64,000 bases of DNA. Origin: JAWKZG01 sp041396125 (GTDB taxonomy: Bacteria; Pseudomonadota; Gammaproteobacteria; Competibacterales; Competibacteraceae). The stretch is from contig JAWKZG010000002.1 of the NCBI GenBank assembly GCA_041396125.1, positions 186,001 to 250,000 of the forward strand, read 5' to 3'. The notes beneath the pieces were generated by a model. It had not been told where the DNA came from, searched no databases, and saw only the letters and a program-made list of their open reading frames with translations. Every line of letters begins with the position of its first letter. Position 1 is the stretch's first letter. Both the position numbers and the translations under genes were made by a program. This document shows, piece by piece, positions 53,595-62,532 of this stretch.

Positions 53595-54454
53595 GTACGG
53601 CTACATCCGGGAAGCATCAGGTGATCGCGTTCCAGGGGGTGCCGGGGGCTTATTCGCATCTCAGCTGCCAGGTAGTGCATCCGGAACTGGAGCCACTGGC
53701 CTGTGAAAGCTTCGAGGATGCCATGGCGGCTGTGCATGATGGTCGTGCGCAGTTGGCCATGATCCCGATCGAAAACACGCTGGGGGGACGGGTGGCGGAT
53801 ATTCATCACCTGCTGCCCGAAGCCCGCTTGTACATTATTGGCGAGCATTTCCAGCGCGTCGAACACCATTTGCTGGCGCCCGAAGGGGCCACACTGGACA
53901 GTATCAAAACGGTTTACAGTCATCCGCAGGCGCTGGCTCAGTGCCGAGGGCTGATCCGGGATTTGAAACTGACTGCTGTCAGTCGTGCCGATACGGCCGG
54001 TTCGGCGCAAGAGATCGCCGAGCTGGGTGACCCCAGTAAAGCCGCTATTGCGTCCGCGCTGGCCGGTGAGATTTACGGCTTGCAGTCCTTGCGCAGCCGC
54101 ATCGAAGACAAGCTCGGCAATACCACCCGCTTTATTATTATGTCGCCACAGCGTTCCGATCCATCGCCGGATACGCCCAGCATCGTCAGTCTGTTGTTTC
54201 AGGTGCGCAGTGTGCCGGCAGCACTGTATAAAGCACTGGGCGGTTTCGCGACAAACGGCATCAATACCATCAAACTGGAAAGCTATATTACCGACAGCGC
54301 TTTCACGGTGGCGCAGTTTTATGCCGAAATCGAAGGTCATGTCGCCCAGCGCAATATGGATTACGCCTTGGCCGAGTTGCAGTATTTTTCTACCCGCATG
54401 AAAGTGCTGGGCTGCTATCCGGCGCACCCGTTTCGGCTGGAGCACAAGCTGTAA
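53591..54454 (+). CDS. pheA: Prephenate dehydratase (monofunctional)
   Basis: Converts prephenate to phenylpyruvate for phenylalanine synthesis. 287 residues: dehydratase domain starting IAFQGVPGAYSHLSC with IPIENTLGGRVADIHHLLPEARLYIIGEHF and the NTTRF catalytic motif, then an ACT regulatory domain (SLLFQVRSVPAALYKALGGFATNGINTIKLES). No chorismate mutase domain is fused, unlike the usual gammaproteobacterial P-protein; VADIHHLLP recalls the alphaproteobacterial form. Its ATGA junction with serS is an unusual pairing. Confidence 0.93.
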   Translation: MSTATSGKHQVIAFQGVPGAYSHLSCQVVHPELEPLACESFEDAMAAVHDGRAQLAMIPIENTLGGRVADIHHLLPEARLYIIGEHFQRVEHHLLAPEGATLDSIKTVYSHPQALAQCRGLIRDLKLTAVSRADTAGSAQEIAELGDPSKAAIASALAGEIYGLQSLRSRIEDKLGNTTRFIIMSPQRSDPSPDTPSIVSLLFQVRSVPAALYKALGGFATNGINTIKLESYITDSAFTVAQFYAEIEGHVAQRNMDYALAELQYFSTRMKVLGCYPAHPFRLEHKL

Positions 54455-54459
54455 TCCGA

Positions 54460-54483
54460 GTTCAGTGCAGGGATGCACTGAAC
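54460..54483. promoter_or_regulatory. Hairpin just after pheA
   Basis: A perfect 10-bp inverted repeat (54460-54469 with 54474-54483) and a GGGA tetraloop begin 5 bp after the pheA stop. No T-run follows, so it more likely stabilises the mRNA end together with the AT-rich hairpin at 54514-54545. Confidence 0.5.
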
Positions 54484-54513
54484 GGCAGTCAAATCGTTAA
54501 GATTTTGATAGCC

Positions 54514-54545
54514 TGGAAAAGTGAAAATCCTGGTTTTCCATTTTT
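54514..54545 (+). terminator. AT-rich terminator after pheA
   Basis: Stem TGGAAAA (54514-54520) pairs with TTTTCCA (54534-54540) and is followed by five T. The stem is weak and the loop 13 bases, but the location between convergent pheA and the exported-protein gene supports a terminator. Confidence 0.5.
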
Positions 54546-54555
54546 GAAACAGCTT

Positions 54556-54987
54556 CTAAAACCCTTCCTGCGAGCCGTCCGCGTATAAAACCCGCAGTAA
54601 TTGCAGTTCGGTATCGAGCTGCTGCAGCGTCCAGTGTTGCAAGGGCTGCAATTCGGCCACTGTGGGTTTGATATCAATCCACTGATTCCAGACGCCCCGT
54701 TGCTGTGTAAAGATGGGACGGCGCGATTGATGTTCGATATACAGCACTAAATCATTGCCGCTGATGCGATCATGCAGGCGCAGTTTGCCGCGCCAGGCGA
54801 TCAGTGGAGCAGGCAGCGGATTTTCGAATTCACCCGATAACAGCACGGCTTTCAGCTCAGCGTCGTAGTCGAGAATCTGCAGCTTGAATGGCAGCAGCTG
54901 TCCGGCACTGGCGGTGCTGAAGCTGCCCGTGAGCATGAATAGCGCGAGCGCCAGCAGGGCAGGGAACGCGCTCAAACGTTGTTTCAT
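54556..54987 (-). CDS. Exported hypothetical protein
   Basis: 143 residues from the ATG giving MKQRLSAFPALLALALFMLTG, a signal peptide with cleavage likely at STASA-GQ. The mature 110 residues read as a beta-rich domain (LPFKLQILDYDAELKAVLLSGEF, GKLRLHDRISGNDLVLYIEHQ) ending with HWTLQQLDTELQLLRVLYADGS. Family not recognised; probably periplasmic. The upstream in-frame ATG at 55014 would put charged residues before the signal and is less likely. Confidence 0.68.
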   Translation of the reverse strand: MKQRLSAFPALLALALFMLTGSFSTASAGQLLPFKLQILDYDAELKAVLLSGEFENPLPAPLIAWRGKLRLHDRISGNDLVLYIEHQSRRPIFTQQRGVWNQWIDIKPTVAELQPLQHWTLQQLDTELQLLRVLYADGSQEGF

Positions 54988-55123
54988 TCGGCAGAAATCT
55001 GTTGCAGGCATCACGTCACAATCTGTTGTAAAACAGCTATCCTGACATTTTTCCCAATCGAAAACAAAATTCAGGTTCCGAAATCAGAATCTGACCAGCA
55101 CTATTCAAGAGGAGACCAGCAGC

Positions 55124-56302
55124 ATGACTAGCAACCCTGTTATCAGCGCCCTGGGCCGACGTTTGCGACTCGGTGTGATCGGCGGCGGACCGGGCTCGTT
55201 TATCGGTGAAGTCCATCGCACGGCCGCCCGCCTGGATGATTACTACGAGGTGGTTGCCGCGGTGTTGTCATCCGATCCGGCACGGTCTCGTCAGGCGGGC
55301 CAGGCCTTGGGCATCGCCCGTTCTTATGCCCATATCGACGAGCTGCTGCAGAGCGAATCCGCTCGTGCCGACGGCATCGATGTGATCGCCATTATGACCC
55401 CGAATGACAGCCATTATCCGCTGTGTTGCGCTTGTCTGGAGCAGGGCCTGGATATCATCTGTGATAAACCGCTGACCACCTCGCTGGCCGACGCGCTGGA
55501 TTTGGTACAACGGGTGCGGAAATCCGGCCGGGTATTCTGTCTGACTCATAATTACAGCGGCTATCCGCTGGCGCGGCAGGCACGCGCCATGGTACAGGCC
55601 GGTCTGCTGGGCGAGATCCGTATGGTGCATGTGACTTATGTGCAAGGTCATAATGCGGCAGTTGTAGAAACCGATCCACCTGCCGGGCTGCGCTGGCGTA
55701 TGCAACCGGACAAAGCCGGGGCGTCCCTGATTCTGGGTGATATTGGCAGCCATGCCCATCATCTGGCCTGTTTTGTCAGTGGACTGCAATTAACCCAAAT
55801 CTGTGCTGATGTGGGTGCAGTTGTCCCAAATCGGCAATTTGATGACTATGCCGGTGCATTATTGCGCTTTAATAATGGTGCCCGTGGGGTGATGTGGGTT
55901 ACCCAGGCTGCTGCCGGCGCGGAACACGGTCTGTCTATACGGGTGCAGGGCACAAAAGGCGGGCTGGAATGGCAACAGGAAGAGCCGAATCATCTGAAAT
56001 ATATGCCGCTGGGGCAACCGGTACAGGTGTTCAGCCGGGGCGGGCCAGGGCTATTGCCGGCTGCCGAGCGTGCAACACGGGTTGCCATCGGTCATCCGGA
56101 AGGTTTTTATGAAGCCTTTGCGAATCTTTACGCCGATGTCGCTGAAGCTATTATTGCGCAGCGTAGTGGTCATCCCGCAGACCCGCTGGCGCTGGATTTT
56201 CCAACCGTGGAAGATGGCGCACGGGGGATGAAATTTATCGAGGCCGCACTGGAATCCAGTCGGTCCAGCGGCCAGTGGGTGGACTGCACGGTAACGTTCT
56301 AG
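55124..56302 (+). CDS. Gfo/Idh/MocA-family oxidoreductase
   Basis: 392 residues. The Rossmann motif is VIGGGPGSFIGEVHR, a glycine-rich variant seen in a subgroup of this family, followed by DVIAIMTPNDSHYPLCCACLEQGLDIICDKPLTTSL (the DKP motif replaces the common EKP). The catalytic-domain region is ASLILGDIGSHAHHLACFVSG with the conserved HxxH-type His. AGGAG precedes the ATG. It is monocistronic, between an exported unknown and the kinase gene. The substrate is probably a sugar or cyclitol. Confidence 0.86.
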   Translation: MTSNPVISALGRRLRLGVIGGGPGSFIGEVHRTAARLDDYYEVVAAVLSSDPARSRQAGQALGIARSYAHIDELLQSESARADGIDVIAIMTPNDSHYPLCCACLEQGLDIICDKPLTTSLADALDLVQRVRKSGRVFCLTHNYSGYPLARQARAMVQAGLLGEIRMVHVTYVQGHNAAVVETDPPAGLRWRMQPDKAGASLILGDIGSHAHHLACFVSGLQLTQICADVGAVVPNRQFDDYAGALLRFNNGARGVMWVTQAAAGAEHGLSIRVQGTKGGLEWQQEEPNHLKYMPLGQPVQVFSRGGPGLLPAAERATRVAIGHPEGFYEAFANLYADVAEAIIAQRSGHPADPLALDFPTVEDGARGMKFIEAALESSRSSGQWVDCTVTF

Positions 56303-56356
56303 CGCCGCAGTTGACGGCCGCGTTGTTACTGGGTGCTGTCACCGCTAGCAAGACCG

Positions 56357-58783
56357 TCAGTCGGCGGGATTGAATTCAACCACGTACGACCAGCCCAGGC
56401 TGGCGATGTCGTCATAGACAATCCATAGCGGCTGGTCGTCGCGCTCGGTTTCAAGATGGCCAAAACGGCCCTGGCGTAGATTTGCCAGAACCTCCTGCTC
56501 GGTATACAGCGGGCCTTCCAGTGATCGTGTCTGCTGGTCGTGTTGCTGATAATCGCTGGAACGAATCATGATGTGACCGTCACTGTCGAGCAGGAAGGTC
56601 TCGATAATATTGGGCTCGGGCCAACGCAGCAGCGTATCGATGAGATAATCCAGTGGAATATCAACGCCTGCAACGCCAAGCGGGTGGCGGGCTTCGTCCC
56701 GTATGACGCTATGACATGATAATAACAAGCCTTCGCCCAGCGAATCAGATCGAAAGCTGCCGCAGAATCGACCGTCCTGATCAGCCAGTGCCTGCTGGTA
56801 CCAGAGTGCCTGGCGGGGGTCGTAGTCTTGCGGTAAACCACTGATCGCTGTGCCGGGATAGAGTAACAGCACCCCTTCTTCCAGCCCGATATAAGACCAG
56901 TGCAGCGGTACCCCCTGTTCAGCAATCAGCTGTCGTGCCGCCGGCGGATCGAGGTAACCGATGCTGGCATCCTCGCTCATCAGTGCGATACGTCGGAATT
57001 GATGCCGTAAGGGCGTGAGCTGGCGCAAGAGAGCGATGGCGTTTGGCTGCGCATCGTGCGAGATAAAAGCAACCGGGTAATCGATGCTGATGACGTTATC
57101 GGCATAGCGACTGGCAGGGTACAGGTCGGGTGGCCCACTATCGAGCGTGCGGTAGTCCTCCAGGGTAAAGATGGGCTCTGTAGCGGGCAAGCCGTACAGC
57201 CGGGTGGCAGCTGCGGTCGCTACCAAATCCTCCAACAGGGTTGAGAACAGCAGGAACTGTTTTTCGATGCGATCCTTCTGGTCAGCGAAGCCGGTAACAA
57301 AGCGGCTGAGCAGGGCTTTTTGGAATTGCGCCTGTTCCAGCACAACATAACGCTGATAGAGACTCAGACTGGTCGCTCCCAGGGCTATCATCACGATCCC
57401 CATCAGCATGAGCAGCGTGGCCTGCCGGTGACGACCGATCCAGCGCTGGGTTTTGCGCAGTAAGCTGTCAGCTAGAACACTGACCGGCTCGCCGCGCAGA
57501 AAGTGTCGTATATCATCTGCCAGAGCGGCAACCGTTGGATAGCGCTGAGCGGGCATCACGGCGGTGGCGGTGGCAACGATAGCGTGTAATTCCGCTGCAA
57601 TAGACAAACCCGGTGCAGGTGCCTGCAGGGGCGGCAGGATACCCTGGCGGGCGTTTTCCAGTAACGTTTCGAGATAACCCTGCGGGCGCGCTTTGCGCAG
57701 GCTGAGCAACTCATACAAAATCAGCCCCAGGGCGTAAATATCGCTGCGTTCATCCAGGCTGGCGTTCGCCCCCGCAGCCTGTTCCGGTGCCATATAGCGC
57801 GGCGTGCCCAGCACTTCACCCAGGCGGGTGTGGCTGTGCCCCGTATTACTGGCAGTTTGTCCCGAGGTGGCAGTCAGGGTGCTGCGGTCGACCGCTGCGG
57901 GGTCATTCAGTAAATTATCGGGCGAATCATCCGTTGGGCCGGCAATCAGTCGGGCCAGCCCCCAGTCCATCACATACACTTCATTGAAACTGCCTACCAT
58001 GATGTTGGCGGGTTTCAGGTCGCGGTGAATAACGCCTTTGGCATGCGCGTATGCCATTGCGTCGCAGACTTTCAGAAAATGTTCCAGCAGGGTATCGCGG
58101 CTTACTGCTGCAGGCCGCGTTGTGTGCTGACGCAGACTCGTCCGGGCGCTGTCGAGCAGCTCGGCCAGGGTATGGCCGCGTACCAGCTTCATGGCGTAGG
58201 CGTAACGGTCATCGCCCCGGCTTTCCAGGGCATACACCGGCACTACATTGGGATGATCCAGCTGTGCCATAACCTGCGCTTCCAGCAGAAAACGTTGTGA
58301 CAGGCCAGGTACGTCCAGGGTACTGTCAAGCAGTTGCTTGTAGGCCACCTTGCGCAACAGCGAGGTATCCCTGGCCAGCTGTATTTCGCCCATGCCACCA
58401 GCGTTCAAACGTCCTAAGAGTTGATAATTCGACAGCCTGGCAGTCGACGCTGCCGTGTGCTCGGCTGCCTCTTGTTCTGGTGCTGGCTCTGATGTCTGTG
58501 GGGCAATTGGTGCTGCCAGTACCACCGTGTCAGCGGTGCCCCGGACAACCGTATCGGCCCAAACAGGATCAGGCTGGGGTTGACCGGGCTGAGTGATTTC
58601 CAGCGTGGCGTCGGCGTGGTATTGCTGAAATGCCGCATCGCTTAATAAACCAGCGTCTCGCAGCCGGGCAACAACATCATCCGGTGGCAATTGACTGTGC
58701 TGCTCAGCCAGGGTCTGCAAAAGCGTCCGGGCCGCTGCCTTATGCGGGGGGTCGATCAGGCTTTCGAAGTCTTCGAACGTCAT
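56357..58783 (-). CDS. Transmembrane Ser/Thr protein kinase with periplasmic Cache-like sensor
   Basis: 808 residues. The N-terminal 115 are a helical, Pro/Glu-rich lead. The kinase domain (about 120-430) is complete: Gly loop LNAGGMGEIQLA, K149 in VAYK, HRDLKPANIM (D255), DWG in place of DFG (D273), GTPRYMAPEQAAG and SDIYALGLILYELL. One membrane helix (about 454-476) follows. The remaining 330 residues form a periplasmic domain with an N-terminal long helix, then FTLEDYRTLDSGPPDLYP, YDPRQALWYQQAL, HPLGVAGVDIPLDYLIDTLL, FLLDSDGHIMIRSSDY, and WSYVVEFNPAD, the pattern of a double Cache domain. It probably senses a small external ligand and phosphorylates cytosolic targets. Confidence 0.88.
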   Translation of the reverse strand: MTFEDFESLIDPPHKAAARTLLQTLAEQHSQLPPDDVVARLRDAGLLSDAAFQQYHADATLEITQPGQPQPDPVWADTVVRGTADTVVLAAPIAPQTSEPAPEQEAAEHTAASTARLSNYQLLGRLNAGGMGEIQLARDTSLLRKVAYKQLLDSTLDVPGLSQRFLLEAQVMAQLDHPNVVPVYALESRGDDRYAYAMKLVRGHTLAELLDSARTSLRQHTTRPAAVSRDTLLEHFLKVCDAMAYAHAKGVIHRDLKPANIMVGSFNEVYVMDWGLARLIAGPTDDSPDNLLNDPAAVDRSTLTATSGQTASNTGHSHTRLGEVLGTPRYMAPEQAAGANASLDERSDIYALGLILYELLSLRKARPQGYLETLLENARQGILPPLQAPAPGLSIAAELHAIVATATAVMPAQRYPTVAALADDIRHFLRGEPVSVLADSLLRKTQRWIGRHRQATLLMLMGIVMIALGATSLSLYQRYVVLEQAQFQKALLSRFVTGFADQKDRIEKQFLLFSTLLEDLVATAAATRLYGLPATEPIFTLEDYRTLDSGPPDLYPASRYADNVISIDYPVAFISHDAQPNAIALLRQLTPLRHQFRRIALMSEDASIGYLDPPAARQLIAEQGVPLHWSYIGLEEGVLLLYPGTAISGLPQDYDPRQALWYQQALADQDGRFCGSFRSDSLGEGLLLSCHSVIRDEARHPLGVAGVDIPLDYLIDTLLRWPEPNIIETFLLDSDGHIMIRSSDYQQHDQQTRSLEGPLYTEQEVLANLRQGRFGHLETERDDQPLWIVYDDIASLGWSYVVEFNPAD

Positions 58784-58823
58784 GCCGGATGCAAACGTTT
58801 GCGGTGTGTGTCGATTTATCGAC

Positions 58824-60053
58824 TTATTCGTTGGCCAATTGCAGCAGCGTGCTTAATAGCACATTGGCACCGGCTTCGATGTCGGCCGGGGCGGTGTATT
58901 CCTTGATATTATGGCTGATGCCGCCAACGCTGGGTGTGAAGATCATCGCGGTCGGGCAGACCCGCGCCAGCATTTGGGCGTCATGGCCGGCACCGCTGGG
59001 CATCCGGCGTATGCTGTGACCCAGGGCGCGGGCATTACGCTCGATCCGTTCGACCATCGCCGGCTCGAACGCCACCGGCTCGAACCGGGCCAGCGAGCGG
59101 TGTTCGACCCGGACACCTTCCTTGACCGCCATCTCGCGTAAAAAATCATGCAGTCGTTGCTCGGCCTGCTGTAGCAGCGCATTGTCGGTATTGCGTAAAT
59201 CGACCGTAAACACGGCTTTATTGGGAATAACATTGACCAGATCGGGAAACAGCTTGAGATGGCCCACTGTCGCGAGCTGGCCTTCAATCTGGCCACTCAG
59301 CATACGCACGAACTGAATGGTCGCTCCGGCCAGATAAGCGGCATCGTGACGCAATGACATCGGGGTGGTGCCGGCATGGTTGGATACGCCGTAAACGGTG
59401 AACTCGGTCCAGGAAATACCCTGCACGCCGGTGACGGCCCCCAGTGTTACGCCTTCCTGTTCCAGCAGTGGCCCCTGTTCGACGTGCAACTCCACAAACG
59501 CATGGACTTCAGGCGTGCCACAGGCTGCTTCGCCACAGTAGCCAATGCGATCCAGATTATCGCCGACACTGCTGCCGTCGATGCCTGTGGTTGCCAGCGC
59601 CTGCTCCAGTTCCAGCCCGCCCACATAGACCAGACTGCCCATCATATCCGGGGCGAAACGGGCACCTTCTTCATTGGTGAAAAAACCGACGGCCAGCGGT
59701 CGCCGGGTCTGGATATTGGCATCATTCAGCACCTGGATGACTTCCAGTCCGGCCAGTACACCCAGGTTGCCGTCGTATAAACCGCCGGTGCGCACGGTAT
59801 CGATATGGGAACCGGTCATTACCGGGGCACCGTCTTCCCGGCCGGGGCGCAGCCCGATAACATTGCCGATGCCGTCGATGCTGATGCGAAGACCCAGCTC
59901 GCGCATCCAGCTGATGACCAGATCACGGCCAGCTTTATCATCGTCACTGAGCGCCAGCCGGCAGACCCCGCCACCCTCCAGCGCGCCGATTTTGCCCAGG
60001 GCCTGAATACGATCCAGCAAGCGCTGGGTATTGATACGGAGATTGTCGCTCAT
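58824..60053 (-). CDS. M20-family N-carbamoyl-L-amino acid hydrolase / allantoate amidohydrolase-like
   Basis: Di-zinc amidase of 409 residues. Metal ligands are placed in GSHIDTVRTGGLYDGNLGVLAGLEV, FFTNEEGARF and FVELHVEQGPLLEQEG, and near the end GAGHDAQMLA and GISHNIKEY. The dimerisation domain has SNHAGTTPMSLRHDA. Members hydrolyse N-carbamoyl amino acids, allantoate or ureido acids. It overlaps dpaL by an ATGA junction, so both should serve one pathway, plausibly release of diaminopropionate or another amino acid from a carbamoyl derivative. Confidence 0.87.
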   Translation of the reverse strand: MSDNLRINTQRLLDRIQALGKIGALEGGGVCRLALSDDDKAGRDLVISWMRELGLRISIDGIGNVIGLRPGREDGAPVMTGSHIDTVRTGGLYDGNLGVLAGLEVIQVLNDANIQTRRPLAVGFFTNEEGARFAPDMMGSLVYVGGLELEQALATTGIDGSSVGDNLDRIGYCGEAACGTPEVHAFVELHVEQGPLLEQEGVTLGAVTGVQGISWTEFTVYGVSNHAGTTPMSLRHDAAYLAGATIQFVRMLSGQIEGQLATVGHLKLFPDLVNVIPNKAVFTVDLRNTDNALLQQAEQRLHDFLREMAVKEGVRVEHRSLARFEPVAFEPAMVERIERNARALGHSIRRMPSGAGHDAQMLARVCPTAMIFTPSVGGISHNIKEYTAPADIEAGANVLLSTLLQLANE

Positions 60054-61276
60054 GCCTGACCTCGTACTGCTGCAGCACTGCGCCCGACAATCGACTGGTA
60101 CAGTTCGGGGTCAGTATCGCCCTCACTGCCGAACAGTAGAATGCGACTGTCTGCGCTGAGTGCCAGCTCTTGCCGCAGGCTGCTATCGGCCGCGCTGCCG
60201 ATCAAACCGGCCAGTCCGGCGACGGCGGATTCACCGGCTACAACAGGCGGATCGCCCGCGCTGCCGGCAGCCAGCAGACGCATGCAGTCCAGCGCCGCCT
60301 GATCCGGTACAGTGATCACATCGTCAGCACCCTGGCGCAGAATCTCCCAGGCCAGCAACGAAACCTCACCGCACGCCAGCCCGGCCATGACGGTATCGAT
60401 ATCGCCCTCGAGTGCGACCCGCCGGCCTGCCTGAATACTCTGGAAAATGCAATCGGCGCGTTCCGGTTCGACAATAATCAAGCGCGGACGCGCACTGCCA
60501 AAGCGCTGCCAGAACGGGGCGCAGACCGCTGCCGCCAGACCACCAACACCACCCTGGATAAAAATATGAGTCGGTAACTGCGAACCGAGCTGGCCGATAG
60601 CTTCATCCACCATTACGGTGTAGCCTTGCATGACATCTTTGGGGACATCGGTGTAACCTTCGTAGGAGGTGTCCGACACCACAAAACGGCCATGGCGCTC
60701 GGCATCCTGCGCCGCGATGCGTACCGAATCATCGTAATTGCCGGGTGTGCGTACAACCTCGGCACCATAGTGTTCAATCGCCTGTTTACGGCCTGCACTG
60801 ACCGTGGCATGGATATAGATCACGCAGCGGCAGCCAAACTGCTGTGCGCCCCAGGCGACCGAGCGGCCATGATTACCATCGGTCGCACAGCTTACAGTGA
60901 TGTCCCCGGTAATCGAGCGATAGCGGCCGTTCAGCAACTCGGTGGTGCTGACACCTGTTGCGCCGGTGCGCGCCTCGATCTCGCGGATCAGCAGACGCGC
61001 CACAGCATAGGCACCGCCCAGAGCTTTAAAACTGTTCAGCGAGAAGCGCTGCGACTCGTCCTTATAATGTACGGTTGCCACACCAAGCTGAGCCGCCAGA
61101 GCGGGCAGCGAGAGCAGCGGCGTTGGCGCATAGCCGGGCCAGCGGCTGATTTCGGTACGGGCCTGAGCCAGATCCTGCTCATTCAGGATAGCCTGCAAGG
61201 CTGAGCTATAAGGCGCGTCGGGTGTTGCTAAAGGATTATGAAAAACACGTAATGAAATGTTGGGTAACTGAGACAT
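60050..61276 (-). CDS. dpaL: Diaminopropionate ammonia-lyase
   Basis: PLP enzyme converting 2,3-diaminopropionate to pyruvate and two ammonia. It has 408 residues from the ATG giving MSQLPNISLRVFHNPLA. YKDESQRFSLNSFKALGGAYAV carries the PLP Lys, and ATDGNHGRSVAWGAQQFGCRCVIYIH is the family pattern. IFIQGGVGGLAAAVCAPFW is the phosphate-binding Gly loop, and GSAGDPPVVAGESAVAGLAGL follows. The E. coli homologue ygeX also neighbours an M20 peptidase (ygeY), supporting the pairing seen here. Confidence 0.92.
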   Translation of the reverse strand: MSQLPNISLRVFHNPLATPDAPYSSALQAILNEQDLAQARTEISRWPGYAPTPLLSLPALAAQLGVATVHYKDESQRFSLNSFKALGGAYAVARLLIREIEARTGATGVSTTELLNGRYRSITGDITVSCATDGNHGRSVAWGAQQFGCRCVIYIHATVSAGRKQAIEHYGAEVVRTPGNYDDSVRIAAQDAERHGRFVVSDTSYEGYTDVPKDVMQGYTVMVDEAIGQLGSQLPTHIFIQGGVGGLAAAVCAPFWQRFGSARPRLIIVEPERADCIFQSIQAGRRVALEGDIDTVMAGLACGEVSLLAWEILRQGADDVITVPDQAALDCMRLLAAGSAGDPPVVAGESAVAGLAGLIGSAADSSLRQELALSADSRILLFGSEGDTDPELYQSIVGRSAAAVRGQA

Positions 61277-61461
61277 GGCGCGTGATTGCTTACTGTTGGG
61301 AATCAGCCCGATAATGGGGAAAATACCCAGTGCATGCAAGTGGGGCGGGCTGAAATTTTCCGATGAGCAGAGTTATTCTGCTGCATTATTCAGTTTGTAG
61401 ACTGACGTGTATCAGGTGTAGTGCCGCTGTATTTTTGATGATAGCAATAGCAAGGAAAACC

Positions 61462-62433
61462 ATGGTTGTAAACCGTCTGCCAACGTGGCATATCCCGGAC
61501 GAGTTCGAGCGGGTTGTGGCGATAGGGGATATTCACGGCGATCTGGACGCGCTGCTGCGGATTCTGATCGGTATGGCACTGATCAACCCGGAAGGGGGCT
61601 GGATCGCGCCGCAAACCTGCCTGGTACTGCTGGGCGATCTGAACGACCGGGGGCCGGACTCCATACCGGTCTTGGACACAGTCATGCAACTGGAACGGCT
61701 GGCGCGTGCAAATGACGCGGTGGTCTACGCACTGCTGGGTAATCACGAAATGCTGGTTGCCGAGGGTAATTTCAGTTTTTTCAGTCCGGTCGAAGCGCTG
61801 GCTGCCAAATCGTTCCAGTATCAGGAGCGCACCGGGCTGAGCGCGATTTACCGGGGCGACAGCCCTTACGCACGGTGGTTACGACAGCGGCCTGCACTGT
61901 TAAAAATTGGCCGTACCGTATTTGCCCACGGTGGTCTGGGCGACGGGTGTCTGGATTATACGCCGGATGTTATCAACCAGATCCTGCAGGACTGGATGGC
62001 GTATTTCCAGGGTATGGGCGAGGCGCCGGATCAAGCGACCGCCTGGCTGACCGAACAGAACAGTCACAGCCCGATCTGGACCCGCTGTTTGCGGGTCGGA
62101 CGGCAGTCTGCCGGTGAGTCCAGAGCGACCCGAGCAATGCTGCACAAGCTGGGTCAGGCGTGGGATTTCGAGCGCATTGTCGCCGGCCATAATCCGACCT
62201 TGCATCTGGAGTATCGTGCCGCCTGTCCGCATCCCGTATTTGGCGATACGGTGGCGGTTATTGATACTGGTATCTGCCGCTTTTACAGTGGTCATCTCAG
62301 TGCACTGGAACTGCGTTCCGGTACGCCCGAGGTGCACTATTTCGAGCGTGGCGAGCAGGAGCTGACACTGACTCAAAAACTGCGTATCAAGTGCAGGCAG
62401 CGTTTGCAGACCTTGTCACATACTGCCGCGTGA
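61462..62433 (+). CDS. Calcineurin-like metallophosphatase
   Basis: 323 residues from the ATG giving MVVNRLPTWHIPDEFERVVAIGDIHGD, preceded by CAAGGA. Di-metal motifs are GDIHGDLDALLRIL, GDLNDRGPDS (Asn where Val is usual), GNHEM, FAHGGLGDG and VAGHNPT. The order and spacing resemble PPP-family, Shewanella-like protein phosphatases. It is probably a cytosolic phosphoprotein or nucleotide phosphatase. It is close to the transmembrane kinase (3 kb), but no direct link is visible. Confidence 0.86.
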   Translation: MVVNRLPTWHIPDEFERVVAIGDIHGDLDALLRILIGMALINPEGGWIAPQTCLVLLGDLNDRGPDSIPVLDTVMQLERLARANDAVVYALLGNHEMLVAEGNFSFFSPVEALAAKSFQYQERTGLSAIYRGDSPYARWLRQRPALLKIGRTVFAHGGLGDGCLDYTPDVINQILQDWMAYFQGMGEAPDQATAWLTEQNSHSPIWTRCLRVGRQSAGESRATRAMLHKLGQAWDFERIVAGHNPTLHLEYRAACPHPVFGDTVAVIDTGICRFYSGHLSALELRSGTPEVHYFERGEQELTLTQKLRIKCRQRLQTLSHTAA

Positions 62434-62532
62434 AGCATGCTTGCAGCGCGACAATCAGCTATTACGCGCAACGCGCAGTATCTTTTGCAAAGGCTGCCAA
62501 TAATCTTCAGGTATAAAAATCAGGTATAAAAA

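Noticed and set aside
53561..54478. 305-codon minus-strand open frame opposite pheA
   Set aside because: Covers pheA almost exactly on the other strand; no motif, and pheA has all family signatures.
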